A program made the translations under genes and the position numbers. This document shows, one piece after another, positions 36,753 to 44,744 of a stretch of 64,000 nt of DNA. The notes beneath the pieces were generated by a model. It was not told the origin of the DNA. It worked only from the letters and a program-made list of their open reading frames with translations, and did not search any database. The DNA comes from Desulfovibrio gilichinskyi. GTDB taxonomy: Bacteria > Desulfobacterota > Desulfovibrionia > Desulfovibrionales > Desulfovibrionaceae. The stretch lies in contig NZ_FWZU01000001.1 of the NCBI RefSeq assembly GCF_900177375.1, forward strand, positions 124,001 to 188,000, written 5' to 3'. Positions within the stretch are counted from its first letter, which is position 1; each line of letters opens with the position of its first letter.

Positions 36753-37300
36753 TGTACGGGTTTGAACTTGAAGGAGGTTTTACGTTTTATAAGTATCGTG
36801 ATTTTGACGGAACGGAAAGTCTTACCGAAGGACATTTAAAATGGTTTTGGGATGTGATGGAAAGAGCAGGGCAAATTCCGGTTGTTTTTTACGATGGTTC
36901 TGTTGAATGTTTTGAGGATTTTAAGCGTTTGGTGGATTTGAAAGATCAACATTTCTTTTTTGGTTTTAAAAATGAGAAACCTTCAGTGCTCTTTTGGCTG
37001 AACGGTTTTAGTCAGTATTCTTGCTTTGTTCATTTTGCCGTGATGCCTGATTTTTTCGGAAAAGAGGCTTTACGTATTGGAAAAGGTGCGTTGCGCCATT
37101 TGTTGACAGTCCGTGACGTGTCAGGTCGTTATATTCTTGACTGCGTCAAAGGTCTCACACCGGTAACAAATCCACTTGCCTGCCGCATAGCAGAAAAAAG
37201 TGGATTTACCAAAGTGGGAATACTTCCGCAGTCAGCATACCTTGCTGCGGAAGATAAAAGTGTGGACGCCGTAATTTTTTGTGCGGTCAGAAATAGTTGA
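36752..37300 (+). CDS. GNAT-fold phage-associated protein
   Basis: This 182-residue protein resembles the acetyltransferase-fold proteins found in podovirus structural modules. The late strand-helix region CRIAEKSGFTKVG matches the C-terminal GNAT segment. The acetyl-CoA loop is poorly conserved, so it may be structural rather than enzymatic. It is coupled to terL by a 1-base overlap with a GGAGG site. Confidence 0.6.
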   Translation: MYGFELEGGFTFYKYRDFDGTESLTEGHLKWFWDVMERAGQIPVVFYDGSVECFEDFKRLVDLKDQHFFFGFKNEKPSVLFWLNGFSQYSCFVHFAVMPDFFGKEALRIGKGALRHLLTVRDVSGRYILDCVKGLTPVTNPLACRIAEKSGFTKVGILPQSAYLAAEDKSVDAVIFCAVRNS

Positions 37301-37362
37301 TGTGAAGCTTCATTGTTTAAGGAAGTTTTAAGGTTAAAATTTTAAACGAAAGGAGAATGATC

Positions 37363-37626
37363 ATGGGAGGATCTGGATCAAAATCACCATCAGCACCTGT
37401 AGCACCGGCTCCGCCGCCGCCTGTAGCACCGGCTCCGGCACCGCCGATTATGGATACCGATCTGCAAAAGAGTGAAGAGGAGCTGAAGGCCAAAAAGATG
37501 CGGGAATTATCCCGTCTTCAAAAAGGTAGAAGTGCGACTGTTCTTACAAGCGGGCAGGGTGTTCTCGGGGAGACTACTACAGAGAATGCAACTCTTCTGG
37601 GACAGAAGACTAAACTCGGGCAGTAA
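37363..37626 (+). CDS. Proline/alanine-rich phage head-module protein
   Basis: This 87-residue protein has an N-terminal Pro-Ala tract followed by a helical stretch and the C-terminal motif KGRSATVLTSGQGVLGE. Proteins with such a tail occur just upstream of portal genes in many podoviruses; their role is unknown. ATG 37363 is seven bases from AGGAG; the in-frame ATG at 37357 is too close to it. Confidence 0.65.
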   Translation: MGGSGSKSPSAPVAPAPPPPVAPAPAPPIMDTDLQKSEEELKAKKMRELSRLQKGRSATVLTSGQGVLGETTTENATLLGQKTKLGQ

Positions 37627-37635
37627 GGTGAAATC

Positions 37636-38109
37636 ATGAGCAGTTATTACAGACCTGACCTGCCTAAATCAGGCAGATCTTCCGTCTGGTTTGACTATGG
37701 ATCTCCGGGGTTTAACGGTTATTTTAAATGGCATAAAACTACCTATGGAACGAATCCATCATTTAATGCCAGCGGGTTATCAGCTCCGTCCAATTGGCAG
37801 ATGCCTGATGAATGGACTTTTTCCGATGCTACTGGGCATTGGTACACTCCAGGTGAAATGAAAAATGCCGGTTTTAATCTGATTGATGGTGAATGGCTTC
37901 ATCCAAATGACATTAGAAAGCGTGAAATCGATAAGGAAAATGCTGATATCGAAGCCAGAATATCTGCCAGAAACGCCAACGAAGAAAAGATGCGGCAGGT
38001 TCATGCTTTGGGCAGAAAAAAGACGATACTTACTGGACCTGTAGGTGTTTCCGGTGTGGCTAAAGTAGAGAAACAGTTTTTACAAAATTCAAAAGGAGTG
38101 ATGCAGTGA
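37636..38109 (+). CDS. Hypothetical virion-module protein
   Basis: This 157-residue soluble protein is rich in aromatic residues in its first half (repeated W/Y/F) and has a charged helix near residues 95-125. No family recognised. It lies between the Pro-Ala-rich protein and the Com-like gene, overlapping the latter by four bases, so it is part of unit A. Confidence 0.6.
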   Translation: MSSYYRPDLPKSGRSSVWFDYGSPGFNGYFKWHKTTYGTNPSFNASGLSAPSNWQMPDEWTFSDATGHWYTPGEMKNAGFNLIDGEWLHPNDIRKREIDKENADIEARISARNANEEKMRQVHALGRKKTILTGPVGVSGVAKVEKQFLQNSKGVMQ

Positions 38110-38225
38110 TTGATCTTCGTTGTCCTGTATGCGGCAGGTTGCTTATGAAAGGGCAGATTGTTGAGGTTCAGGTTAAGTGTCCGAAGTGTAAAAAGCTGGT
38201 TAAACTTTCCTGTAATAAAGAGTAA
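38106..38225 (+). CDS. Com-like zinc-ribbon mini-protein (39 residues)
   Basis: A GTG start at 38106 overlaps the preceding stop by four bases. The protein begins IDLRCPVCGRLLMKG and ends with KCPKCKKLVKL, giving a CPxC...CPxC zinc ribbon of the phage Mu Com type. Com proteins activate translation of a phage DNA modification gene. No mom-like gene is in the window, so the target may differ. The match in spacing and residues is good despite the small size. Confidence 0.7.
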   Translation: MIDLRCPVCGRLLMKGQIVEVQVKCPKCKKLVKLSCNKE

Positions 38226-38242
38226 CTGATTTTCTATACATT

Positions 38243-38310
38243 AAGGGGGGCAGGTCTTGCCGTTACAGGCTTAATGTTTGTAGTTTCAAGATTGGCGGCC
38301 CCCCCTTTTT
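38243..38310 (+). terminator. G6/C7 hairpin with T run between unit A's early genes and the portal gene
   Basis: AAGGGGGG at 38243-38250 pairs with CCCCCC-TT at 38300-38307 across a loop of about 49 bases, followed by more Ts. It looks like an attenuator, since the portal gene begins 26 bases later without its own copy of the shared element. Confidence 0.55.
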
Positions 38311-38335
38311 ATATAGATAGACCAAAGGATAAAAT

Positions 38336-40006
38336 ATGAATGTAAGTAATAAAAATAAGTACGAATCCAGGCTGAAAACGCTCAGGCAGGAGCGTAGTTC
38401 GTGGGAGGGGCATTGGCGGGAAATAAGTGATTATATTCTGCCGCGAAAAGGTGTGTATGATGGCATTATTCCCAATGACGGGAGCAGAAAAAATAATCGT
38501 ATTATTGATTCCACTGCAACAAGGGCTTTAAGGATTCTTGCAGCAGGTTTACAAGGCGGGCTTACTTCCCCGGCGCGTCCTTGGTTCCGGCTGGGACTTG
38601 CTGATCGGGATATGTCCAAGCATAAATCTGTTCGCGACTGGATTTCTAATGTTGAAGCGGTCATGTATAGGGCACTTGCTCGTAGTAATTTTTATTCGTG
38701 CATACATTCACTTTATACGGAGCTTGCGGGGTTCGGAACAGGGATACTTTATTGTGAACCGGATGTTGATCAAGGCATAAGATTTCGTACTTTGACAGCC
38801 GGAGAATATTGTCTTGCAACCGATGCGCAGGGTCGAGTTGATACCGTTTACCGTGAATTCAAAATGACAGCGCGCCAGCTTGAAAAAAGATTCGGTATTG
38901 ACGCTCTTCCTGCAACTGTAAGAACCAGTTTGGCCAGTAATCGGGATCATTGGTTTGATATTCTGCATGCGGTTCAGCCCCGTGATGAATTCAATCCCAG
39001 AAAACTTGATAAGCAGAATATGCCTTTTGAATCAGTATTTATTCTTAACGGTATGGGAAATGAAATCCTTTCGGAAAGCGGATTCATGGAAAATCCCTAC
39101 ATGGCACCGCGCTGGGATACCTCGGCAATGGATGTGTATGGCAGATCGCCGGGGATGGATGTTTTGTCAGATGTTAAAATGTTGATGGAAATGAGTAAAA
39201 GTCAAATTCAGGCTGTGCATTTGACTCTGCGTCCGCCTATGAAAGTGCCTTCCATGTACTCGCGCAGGCTTAATCTTCTTCCCGGAGGGCAGAATCCGGT
39301 TGAACAGAATCAACAGGATGCTATTGCTCCGCTTTATCAGGTCCGGCCGGATCTTGCCGGAGTGAGTGGTAAAATTCAGGAAGTCCGGTCTGCAATTCGT
39401 GAAGGGTTCTATAATGATGTTTTCATGATGATGGCCGGTTCAACCCGTAAAGTTATTACAGCTTCTGAAGTTGCCGAGCGGCACGAAGAAAAACTGATCC
39501 AGTTAGGGCCGGTGATTGATCGTCAGCATACAGAACTTCTCGATCCGCTTATTGACAGAGTTTTCGGGATCTTAACGCGCGCAGGTAAATTGCCGGAGCC
39601 TCCGTCCTGCCTTGACGGTATGGATATCCGAATCGATTATATTTCAATTCTTGCTCAGGCTCAGAAAATGGTCGGGACTCAGTCAATTCAGTCGCTATCT
39701 GAATTTGTGGGAAGACTCGCCGGAGCAAACCCTGAGATTTTAGATAAGGTTGATATGGATCGCGCGGTTGATGAATATGCTGAATTGATAGGGGTGCCGA
39801 CAGGTATTGTACGATCCGGTGATGAGGTTGAAAAGTTCAGGACTCAACGAAGAGAGATGCAGCTTCAGCAGCAGAAAATGCAACAGGGCATGGCCGCGGC
39901 TTCTGCAGGCACAAGTATGATTAAAGATTTATCGCAGGCAGGATTTACTCGCAACGAAGTTGCGGGATTTGCCGGAAAAGCAGAGCAGATTATGAGTTCA
40001 ATGTAA
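38336..40006 (+). CDS. Portal / head-tail connector protein
   Basis: The 556-residue protein matches the podovirus head-tail connector family (RSSWEGHWREISDYILPRKG at the start, LTSPARPWFRL, and the C-terminal tunnel and barrel region VRSAIREGFYNDVF). Twelve copies form the vertex through which DNA enters and leaves. The C-terminus is glutamine- and alanine-rich and helical. An AAAGGA site precedes the ATG. It is the last gene of unit A. Confidence 0.9.
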   Translation: MNVSNKNKYESRLKTLRQERSSWEGHWREISDYILPRKGVYDGIIPNDGSRKNNRIIDSTATRALRILAAGLQGGLTSPARPWFRLGLADRDMSKHKSVRDWISNVEAVMYRALARSNFYSCIHSLYTELAGFGTGILYCEPDVDQGIRFRTLTAGEYCLATDAQGRVDTVYREFKMTARQLEKRFGIDALPATVRTSLASNRDHWFDILHAVQPRDEFNPRKLDKQNMPFESVFILNGMGNEILSESGFMENPYMAPRWDTSAMDVYGRSPGMDVLSDVKMLMEMSKSQIQAVHLTLRPPMKVPSMYSRRLNLLPGGQNPVEQNQQDAIAPLYQVRPDLAGVSGKIQEVRSAIREGFYNDVFMMMAGSTRKVITASEVAERHEEKLIQLGPVIDRQHTELLDPLIDRVFGILTRAGKLPEPPSCLDGMDIRIDYISILAQAQKMVGTQSIQSLSEFVGRLAGANPEILDKVDMDRAVDEYAELIGVPTGIVRSGDEVEKFRTQRREMQLQQQKMQQGMAAASAGTSMIKDLSQAGFTRNEVAGFAGKAEQIMSSM

Positions 40007-40028
40007 AATTTCATGGGAGAGTTCTTAT

Positions 40029-40060
40029 GCGGAGTCTTTATAAAAGGCTCCGCTTTTTTT
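40029..40060 (+). terminator. Terminator of virion unit A
   Basis: GCGGAG and CTCCGC arms are followed by seven or more Ts, 23 bases after the portal stop codon. Confidence 0.9.
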
Positions 40061-40204
40061 AATGTGCACATTCTATCTTATTTCATATGTTATATTAGGT
40101 TGTTGTATCTTGTATATTGATATATTAGTTATAAAGATGTATATTATAACATCTGCTTAATTGCAGGGATGGGCGGTTCTTATCCAGAGAATAAAGAGGG
40201 TTTT

Positions 40205-40906
40205 ATGAAGCTGGTTGTGACGGATATAACTAGATTTAAAGATAATGATAATGTTTGCATGGCCTTACTTGATGTTGAATCGTGCAAATGCCATCGGCCT
40301 TTGCCCTATGCAACTAAGGCTATTATTGATCAGAAAGGGATTTCTCCGGGCATGATTGTTGATGCTACTGTTATTCCGAATGAAGCCGCAGTCCGCCCTC
40401 ATGTTGAAGATTGTCTTTTTGTTAATGATTTATGGTTCGAAAGGATGGGCGAAGTTTCTTTTAAAGATTTACTGGAGCGAAGCGCTGTAGATTCTGTTAA
40501 AGAAGCTTTCAGCGGCATGATTACGCCTAAAAACAGATATGTTCCTTTGGATTCGCCTACTGATTTTTCGATTAGAACCGTAAGAATAGCCCCTTTGTCG
40601 TTGTCACTTTCTGTGGTCGGAACTGATGAAAAAAAATTGCGACTCAGTTTTACGGATAAAACCGGCGAAACTTTTCGGCATACCCCTATTGCGGATTTAA
40701 ATTTTCATTCCTGTGCTTTGAAATATGTTCAACAGGATAGGCTTGAAGACTTTAATACAGCTCTTGCCGGCGGCGAAGAAGTGTTCATGCGTGTAGGTTT
40801 AAGCAGAGCTTATACAGGCAAAAACGGCAAACAGGGATACTGGATGCAGGCAAACGGAATATACTGTTTTCCGGGCTGTTTTTGGGTTGAAGGGTGCTGC
40901 ATTTAA
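40205..40906 (+). CDS. Dual-OB-fold-like protein (non-virion)
   Basis: This 233-residue soluble protein begins MKLVVTDITRFKD and looks like the 'dual OB' family, two OB-like folds in tandem, found near diverse nucleic-acid-related genes. ATG 40205 has an AAAGAGGG site. It lies after the unit A terminator, is not a recognisable phage gene, and ends overlapping the convergent ABC permease gene by four bases. Function unknown. Confidence 0.55.
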   Translation: MKLVVTDITRFKDNDNVCMALLDVESCKCHRPLPYATKAIIDQKGISPGMIVDATVIPNEAAVRPHVEDCLFVNDLWFERMGEVSFKDLLERSAVDSVKEAFSGMITPKNRYVPLDSPTDFSIRTVRIAPLSLSLSVVGTDEKKLRLSFTDKTGETFRHTPIADLNFHSCALKYVQQDRLEDFNTALAGGEEVFMRVGLSRAYTGKNGKQGYWMQANGIYCFPGCFWVEGCCI

Positions 40907-42045
40907 TCAAGAGTCTTTTTATACCTCTTAAGTCCCACCGCAAGAATTACCAGCCAGAAAATGATTATAGGCCACAGGTGGTGTGTTGATTCCATCCATC
41001 CACTGCCTTTAAGCAGAACCCCGCGTACTAATCTTAAATAGTGTGTGAGCGGTAGAAATGATCCCAGTGTCTGCGCCCATTGCGGCATACCCCTGAACGG
41101 AAACATAAATCCTGACAGCAATAGTGACGGCAGAAAAAAGAATATGGACATCTGCACGGCTTGAAGCTGATTTTTAGCAATAGTTGATATTGTAACACCT
41201 ACCGTCAGGTTCGCGGCAATGAAGAATGATGAATACAAAAAAATGATCACAGGATTGCCGTTGATCGGGACATTAAACAGAAAGATCGAAGCAAGCATAA
41301 TCAGCATTACCTGAATATACCCGACTAAAACATATGGAATAATTTTTCCAAGCATTACTTCAAGCGGGCGGACGGGGGTCGTCAGCAGATTTTCCATTGT
41401 TCCGCGTTCCCGTTCTCTTGTTATTGCAAGTGATGTTATCATAGAAAGAGTCATGGTAAGAATTACTCCCATGAGGCCCGGGACAATGTTATATTGGCTG
41501 ATGGCTTCGGGGTTGTAGTCCGCATGAATCAGCATGTTTACGGGCGGATCTTTGGGCAGAAGATAGCTCAGTGAACCTTTCAGCTCTTGTTCCATCGCCC
41601 GATTTACTATTTCTTTCATGGAATTTACCGCATTACCCGTGGCCATCGGGTCTGTTGCATCGGCTTCAAGCAGGAGTGTCGGTCGTTCCCCCCGTTCAAT
41701 TTTCTGTCCGAATTGTTCAGGGATGGTCAGCACGAATTGCACTTCGCCAAGCTCAAGTAATTTATTTGCTTCGGCTCTGGAGCTTATGAACCGATCAACA
41801 TCAAAATATGTACTTGTCTGCATGTCGGAGACTATGGCGCGTGAATATTGAGAGTTATCACCGGAGAGTATGGCTAAAGGCAAATGCCTCGGATCAGAAT
41901 TTATTGCGTATCCGAAAAGAATCAATTGAATGATCGGAATGCCGATCATCATGGCAAAGGTCAGCCTGTCACGACGCATTTGTATGAATTCTTTTCCCGT
42001 AATTGCCATGAACCTTTTGAAAGAAAACAATTTTAGGGTGCTCAT
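40903..42045 (-). CDS. ABC-2 type export permease (YhhJ/YbhS-like)
   Basis: The 380-residue protein has one N-terminal helix (near 28-48), a long periplasmic domain (about 50-175), and five C-terminal helices including the ABC-2 loop TRERERGTMENLLTTPVRPLE. It works with the ATPase and HlyD-like protein upstream on the same strand in drug or lipophilic compound export. It is the last gene of the four-gene operon and overlaps the ATPase gene by four bases. Confidence 0.9.
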   Translation of the reverse strand: MSTLKLFSFKRFMAITGKEFIQMRRDRLTFAMMIGIPIIQLILFGYAINSDPRHLPLAILSGDNSQYSRAIVSDMQTSTYFDVDRFISSRAEANKLLELGEVQFVLTIPEQFGQKIERGERPTLLLEADATDPMATGNAVNSMKEIVNRAMEQELKGSLSYLLPKDPPVNMLIHADYNPEAISQYNIVPGLMGVILTMTLSMITSLAITRERERGTMENLLTTPVRPLEVMLGKIIPYVLVGYIQVMLIMLASIFLFNVPINGNPVIIFLYSSFFIAANLTVGVTISTIAKNQLQAVQMSIFFFLPSLLLSGFMFPFRGMPQWAQTLGSFLPLTHYLRLVRGVLLKGSGWMESTHHLWPIIIFWLVILAVGLKRYKKTLD

Positions 42046-42956
42046 GGCATTTTTCCTTTCATAAGATCTATGAAGACTTCTTCTAAGCTTGTTTCAGACG
42101 AGCTGAAACTGTTATCCGGTCCTGCTACAGTTTTAATACCGTTTTCTATTTTTGCTTTATCCCTTCCGCTTATGTGCAGGGTGTTCCCGAAGGCGACAAC
42201 CTGATCTATCCCGTCTGTAGCTCGCAGAAGGGGAGTCATTTCGGCAAGCCGCGGACCTTTGAGCGTCCAAGTATGCAGGCCGGAATTGGCAATGAGTTCT
42301 TCAAGCGTGCCTTTAACTAAGAGGTTTCCATACGCAATGTAGGCAAGTCTGTGGCAACGTTCAGCTTCGTCCATATAATGAGTGCTTATCAAAGCTGTGA
42401 TTCCATGCGCGGCCAAGTTGTGGACTTCATCCCAGAAATCCCGCCGCGCAGAAGGGTCGACTCCAGCGGTTGGTTCGTCAAGAAGTAACAGCTGTGGGCT
42501 GTGCAATGTGCATCCGGTTAAAGCAAGTCGCTGTTTCCAGCCACCGGATAGACTGTCCGCAAGTTGACCTGCGAATCTGCCGAGTCCCATGCGTTCTATC
42601 GCTTCATCAATCAGTTTCCTGCGGTTTGGTAGTTGATAAGCTCTTGCCAGAAAATCAAGGTTTTCACGTACAGTCAGATCGCCGTACAGGCTGAATTTTT
42701 GAGCCATGTATCCGACCTTGGGCTTTATAAGATCGGACTCTGTTAAAATGTCATACCCAAGGCATGTGCCGGAACCTGCATCAGGCTGAAGCAGGCCGCA
42801 AAGCATGCGAATAAACGTTGTTTTACCTGATCCGTTCGGGCCTAGGAAACCGAATATCTCGCCTTTTTTGACGTTCATATCCAGCGCATTCACAACAGTT
42901 TTTTCCCCGAAAATTTTGGTCACGCCCGTTACATTTATGACAGTCTGATCATCCAT
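42042..42956 (-). CDS. ABC transporter ATPase (YbhF-like)
   Basis: The 304-residue ATPase has Walker A GPNGSGKTT, signature LSGGWKQR, Walker B LLLLDEPTAGVD and the H-loop STHYMDEAE. It is a single-ABC-domain version, whereas YbhF/RbbA-type proteins are often double. It overlaps the HlyD gene by eight bases and the permease gene by four. Confidence 0.92.
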   Translation of the reverse strand: MDDQTVINVTGVTKIFGEKTVVNALDMNVKKGEIFGFLGPNGSGKTTFIRMLCGLLQPDAGSGTCLGYDILTESDLIKPKVGYMAQKFSLYGDLTVRENLDFLARAYQLPNRRKLIDEAIERMGLGRFAGQLADSLSGGWKQRLALTGCTLHSPQLLLLDEPTAGVDPSARRDFWDEVHNLAAHGITALISTHYMDEAERCHRLAYIAYGNLLVKGTLEELIANSGLHTWTLKGPRLAEMTPLLRATDGIDQVVAFGNTLHISGRDKAKIENGIKTVAGPDNSFSSSETSLEEVFIDLMKGKMP

Positions 42957-43986
42957 TTCTACCTCGGAAGAAAGACTTTACGGTGTCGATGATCCCTACT
43001 TTATGATCAAAATATTTTATATTCCTGCTGACATCTACAGGTTGTCCCGGTTTAAGGCACAGCGCATCCTTTAACTCTGGGTAAGCTTCCAGCATGAAGA
43101 CCAGTTTTGCTCTGCTCTGGCTGGAATAAATAACCGGCGGAGTGTATTCTGATTTAGGTGAAATATAAGTCAGTTTAATTTTTACGGGTTCGTTTAATCC
43201 GTCATAGTTAAGAAATAATTCTTCTCCGATTCTAAATTCTCCTACAATCGGTTCAGGAACATAGAATTTTACCTTGCGGTTTTCAGGAGGCAATATGGAA
43301 AGAACCGGATTTCCAGCCGGAACCCATTCACCTTTATACCGGATGGTGTCGAAGACTAAACCTGAGCGCGGAGCGGTCTGTTCCTTTTGATCGTAATTCC
43401 AACGGGCTTGGACAAGTCTCGCTTTTGCTGCATCAACTGCTGATTCTGCAGCATTTATTTCGTCAGAGCGCGACCCGAGAGTAGCGGTAACAAGTTCTGA
43501 TGTAATTTGATTTACCTGCTGAGTTGCCTGCTGATAAGTTGATAGTGATGTATCACGTTCTTCTTCGGATATTGTCCTTGATCTATAAAGGTCTGCTCTA
43601 CGTTTGTAATCGGTGGCGGCTAGGGACTCTGCCGCTTTTGCTTTTTTAAGCCTAGCTTTGATTGAAGCAATTTCAGAAGGTCTGCTTCCTTTGCGTTTGT
43701 TCGCAAGATCGCTTAGCGATTTATCCAAATTTTCAGAGGCTTCATCAACTCCGGCTTTTTCATACTTTCTTTCAAGTGTGAACAGGGTTTGATTTGCGGT
43801 TACTTGTTGTCCCTTTTTTACATTCACTTCCTCAAGCTGTCCGCCGAGAGGGGATGATACATAAACAAAATCACCCTCAACATAACCTTGCCAAAGGAAA
43901 TTTTCATCATCAGTACAAGCTGAAAGTAGCAGGCATATTGTTATGGTAAAGATTAGTAGCAGAACGCGGGTTTCAGTTTTTTTCAT
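42949..43986 (-). CDS. HlyD/MFP periplasmic adaptor lipoprotein
   Basis: The 345-residue protein has a lipobox LLSAC near residue 23, a split biotinyl-lipoyl domain (GGQLEEVNVKKGQQV), and a coiled-coil hairpin near 75-170. It links the ABC permease to an outer-membrane channel, which is not encoded here. It is the second gene of the tetR-first operon. Confidence 0.9.
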   Translation of the reverse strand: MKKTETRVLLLIFTITICLLLSACTDDENFLWQGYVEGDFVYVSSPLGGQLEEVNVKKGQQVTANQTLFTLERKYEKAGVDEASENLDKSLSDLANKRKGSRPSEIASIKARLKKAKAAESLAATDYKRRADLYRSRTISEEERDTSLSTYQQATQQVNQITSELVTATLGSRSDEINAAESAVDAAKARLVQARWNYDQKEQTAPRSGLVFDTIRYKGEWVPAGNPVLSILPPENRKVKFYVPEPIVGEFRIGEELFLNYDGLNEPVKIKLTYISPKSEYTPPVIYSSQSRAKLVFMLEAYPELKDALCLKPGQPVDVSRNIKYFDHKVGIIDTVKSFFRGRNG

Positions 43987-43987
43987 T

Positions 43988-44599
43988 TCAGGATTCCTCC
44001 GAAATGTTTCTATTTTTCACTGCATCTTCAAACAAAATAAGATTCCGTTGTATTTGAGGACGTGGGTCGAACTCTCCGTCGGAAAGGTGAAACAGAAACG
44101 AAGGAGGGACCACTGTTCCTAAAAACATAAAAACCACATCCTCAGATTTTATGTCCGTTCTTATTTCATCAGTTTGTTGACCTTTTTTTGCAATCATTGC
44201 CAGAACCTTACGATATTCATCCATGATAGCGAGAAATCCTTTGCGCTTTAAAGAGTCGCTGTTTGCTACCTGGTCTGAGAAAAGAAGCCTTGGAATTCCG
44301 GGATATTTATAAATCAAATCTCCATGTTTGAGCGCAAGGTTCTTTAGAATAGCAAGAGGACTAGTTTCTTCTTTTGCTGCAATAGTAGCATTTTCTCTTA
44401 GTTTGTTGTTTACAAGATCTCGTAACCCGTCGAATATTTCATCTTTATTTTTATAGTGTCGATATAAAGCGGATGGAACAATTTTACACGCCTTTGCAAC
44501 ATTTTCTACAGTGATGGCGGAAATGTTTTTAGCTGCAAGTTTCAGAGCAGCTTCGGCGATTTGTTCACGACGTGAATCACGGTCCATTCTTTTTTTCAA
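43988..44599 (-). CDS. TetR-family repressor of the ABC exporter operon
   Basis: The 203-residue protein has an N-terminal helix-turn-helix (VENVAKACKIVPSALYRHYKNKDEIF, read from its core segments) and a helical ligand domain. It heads the exporter operon. A perfect 16-base palindrome lies 20 bases upstream of its start (44619-44634), which suggests autorepression relieved by an exporter substrate. Confidence 0.9.
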   Translation of the reverse strand: MKKRMDRDSRREQIAEAALKLAAKNISAITVENVAKACKIVPSALYRHYKNKDEIFDGLRDLVNNKLRENATIAAKEETSPLAILKNLALKHGDLIYKYPGIPRLLFSDQVANSDSLKRKGFLAIMDEYRKVLAMIAKKGQQTDEIRTDIKSEDVVFMFLGTVVPPSFLFHLSDGEFDPRPQIQRNLILFEDAVKNRNISEES

Positions 44600-44618
44600 A
44601 ATATTCTCCTAATATGTG

Positions 44619-44634
44619 AAAGTGAATTCACTTT
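44619..44634. promoter_or_regulatory. Probable TetR operator
   Basis: AAAGTGAATTCACTTT is a perfect 16-base palindrome, 20 bases upstream of the tetR-like start codon. Confidence 0.7.
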
Positions 44635-44687
44635 AACATTAGAAAATAAAATTCGTCAATTGAAATGTATTATATTGGTTCAAATAA

Positions 44688-44721
44688 AAACGCCCCTTGC
44701 TCAGAAGAGCAAGGGGCGTTT
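44688..44721 (-). terminator. Terminator of nhaC
   Basis: AAACGCCCCTTGCTC pairs perfectly with its complement around a 4-base loop, followed on the minus strand by a T-rich stretch. Confidence 0.9.
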
Positions 44722-44744
44722 AAGCTTAAATTTTAGGTGGGAGA

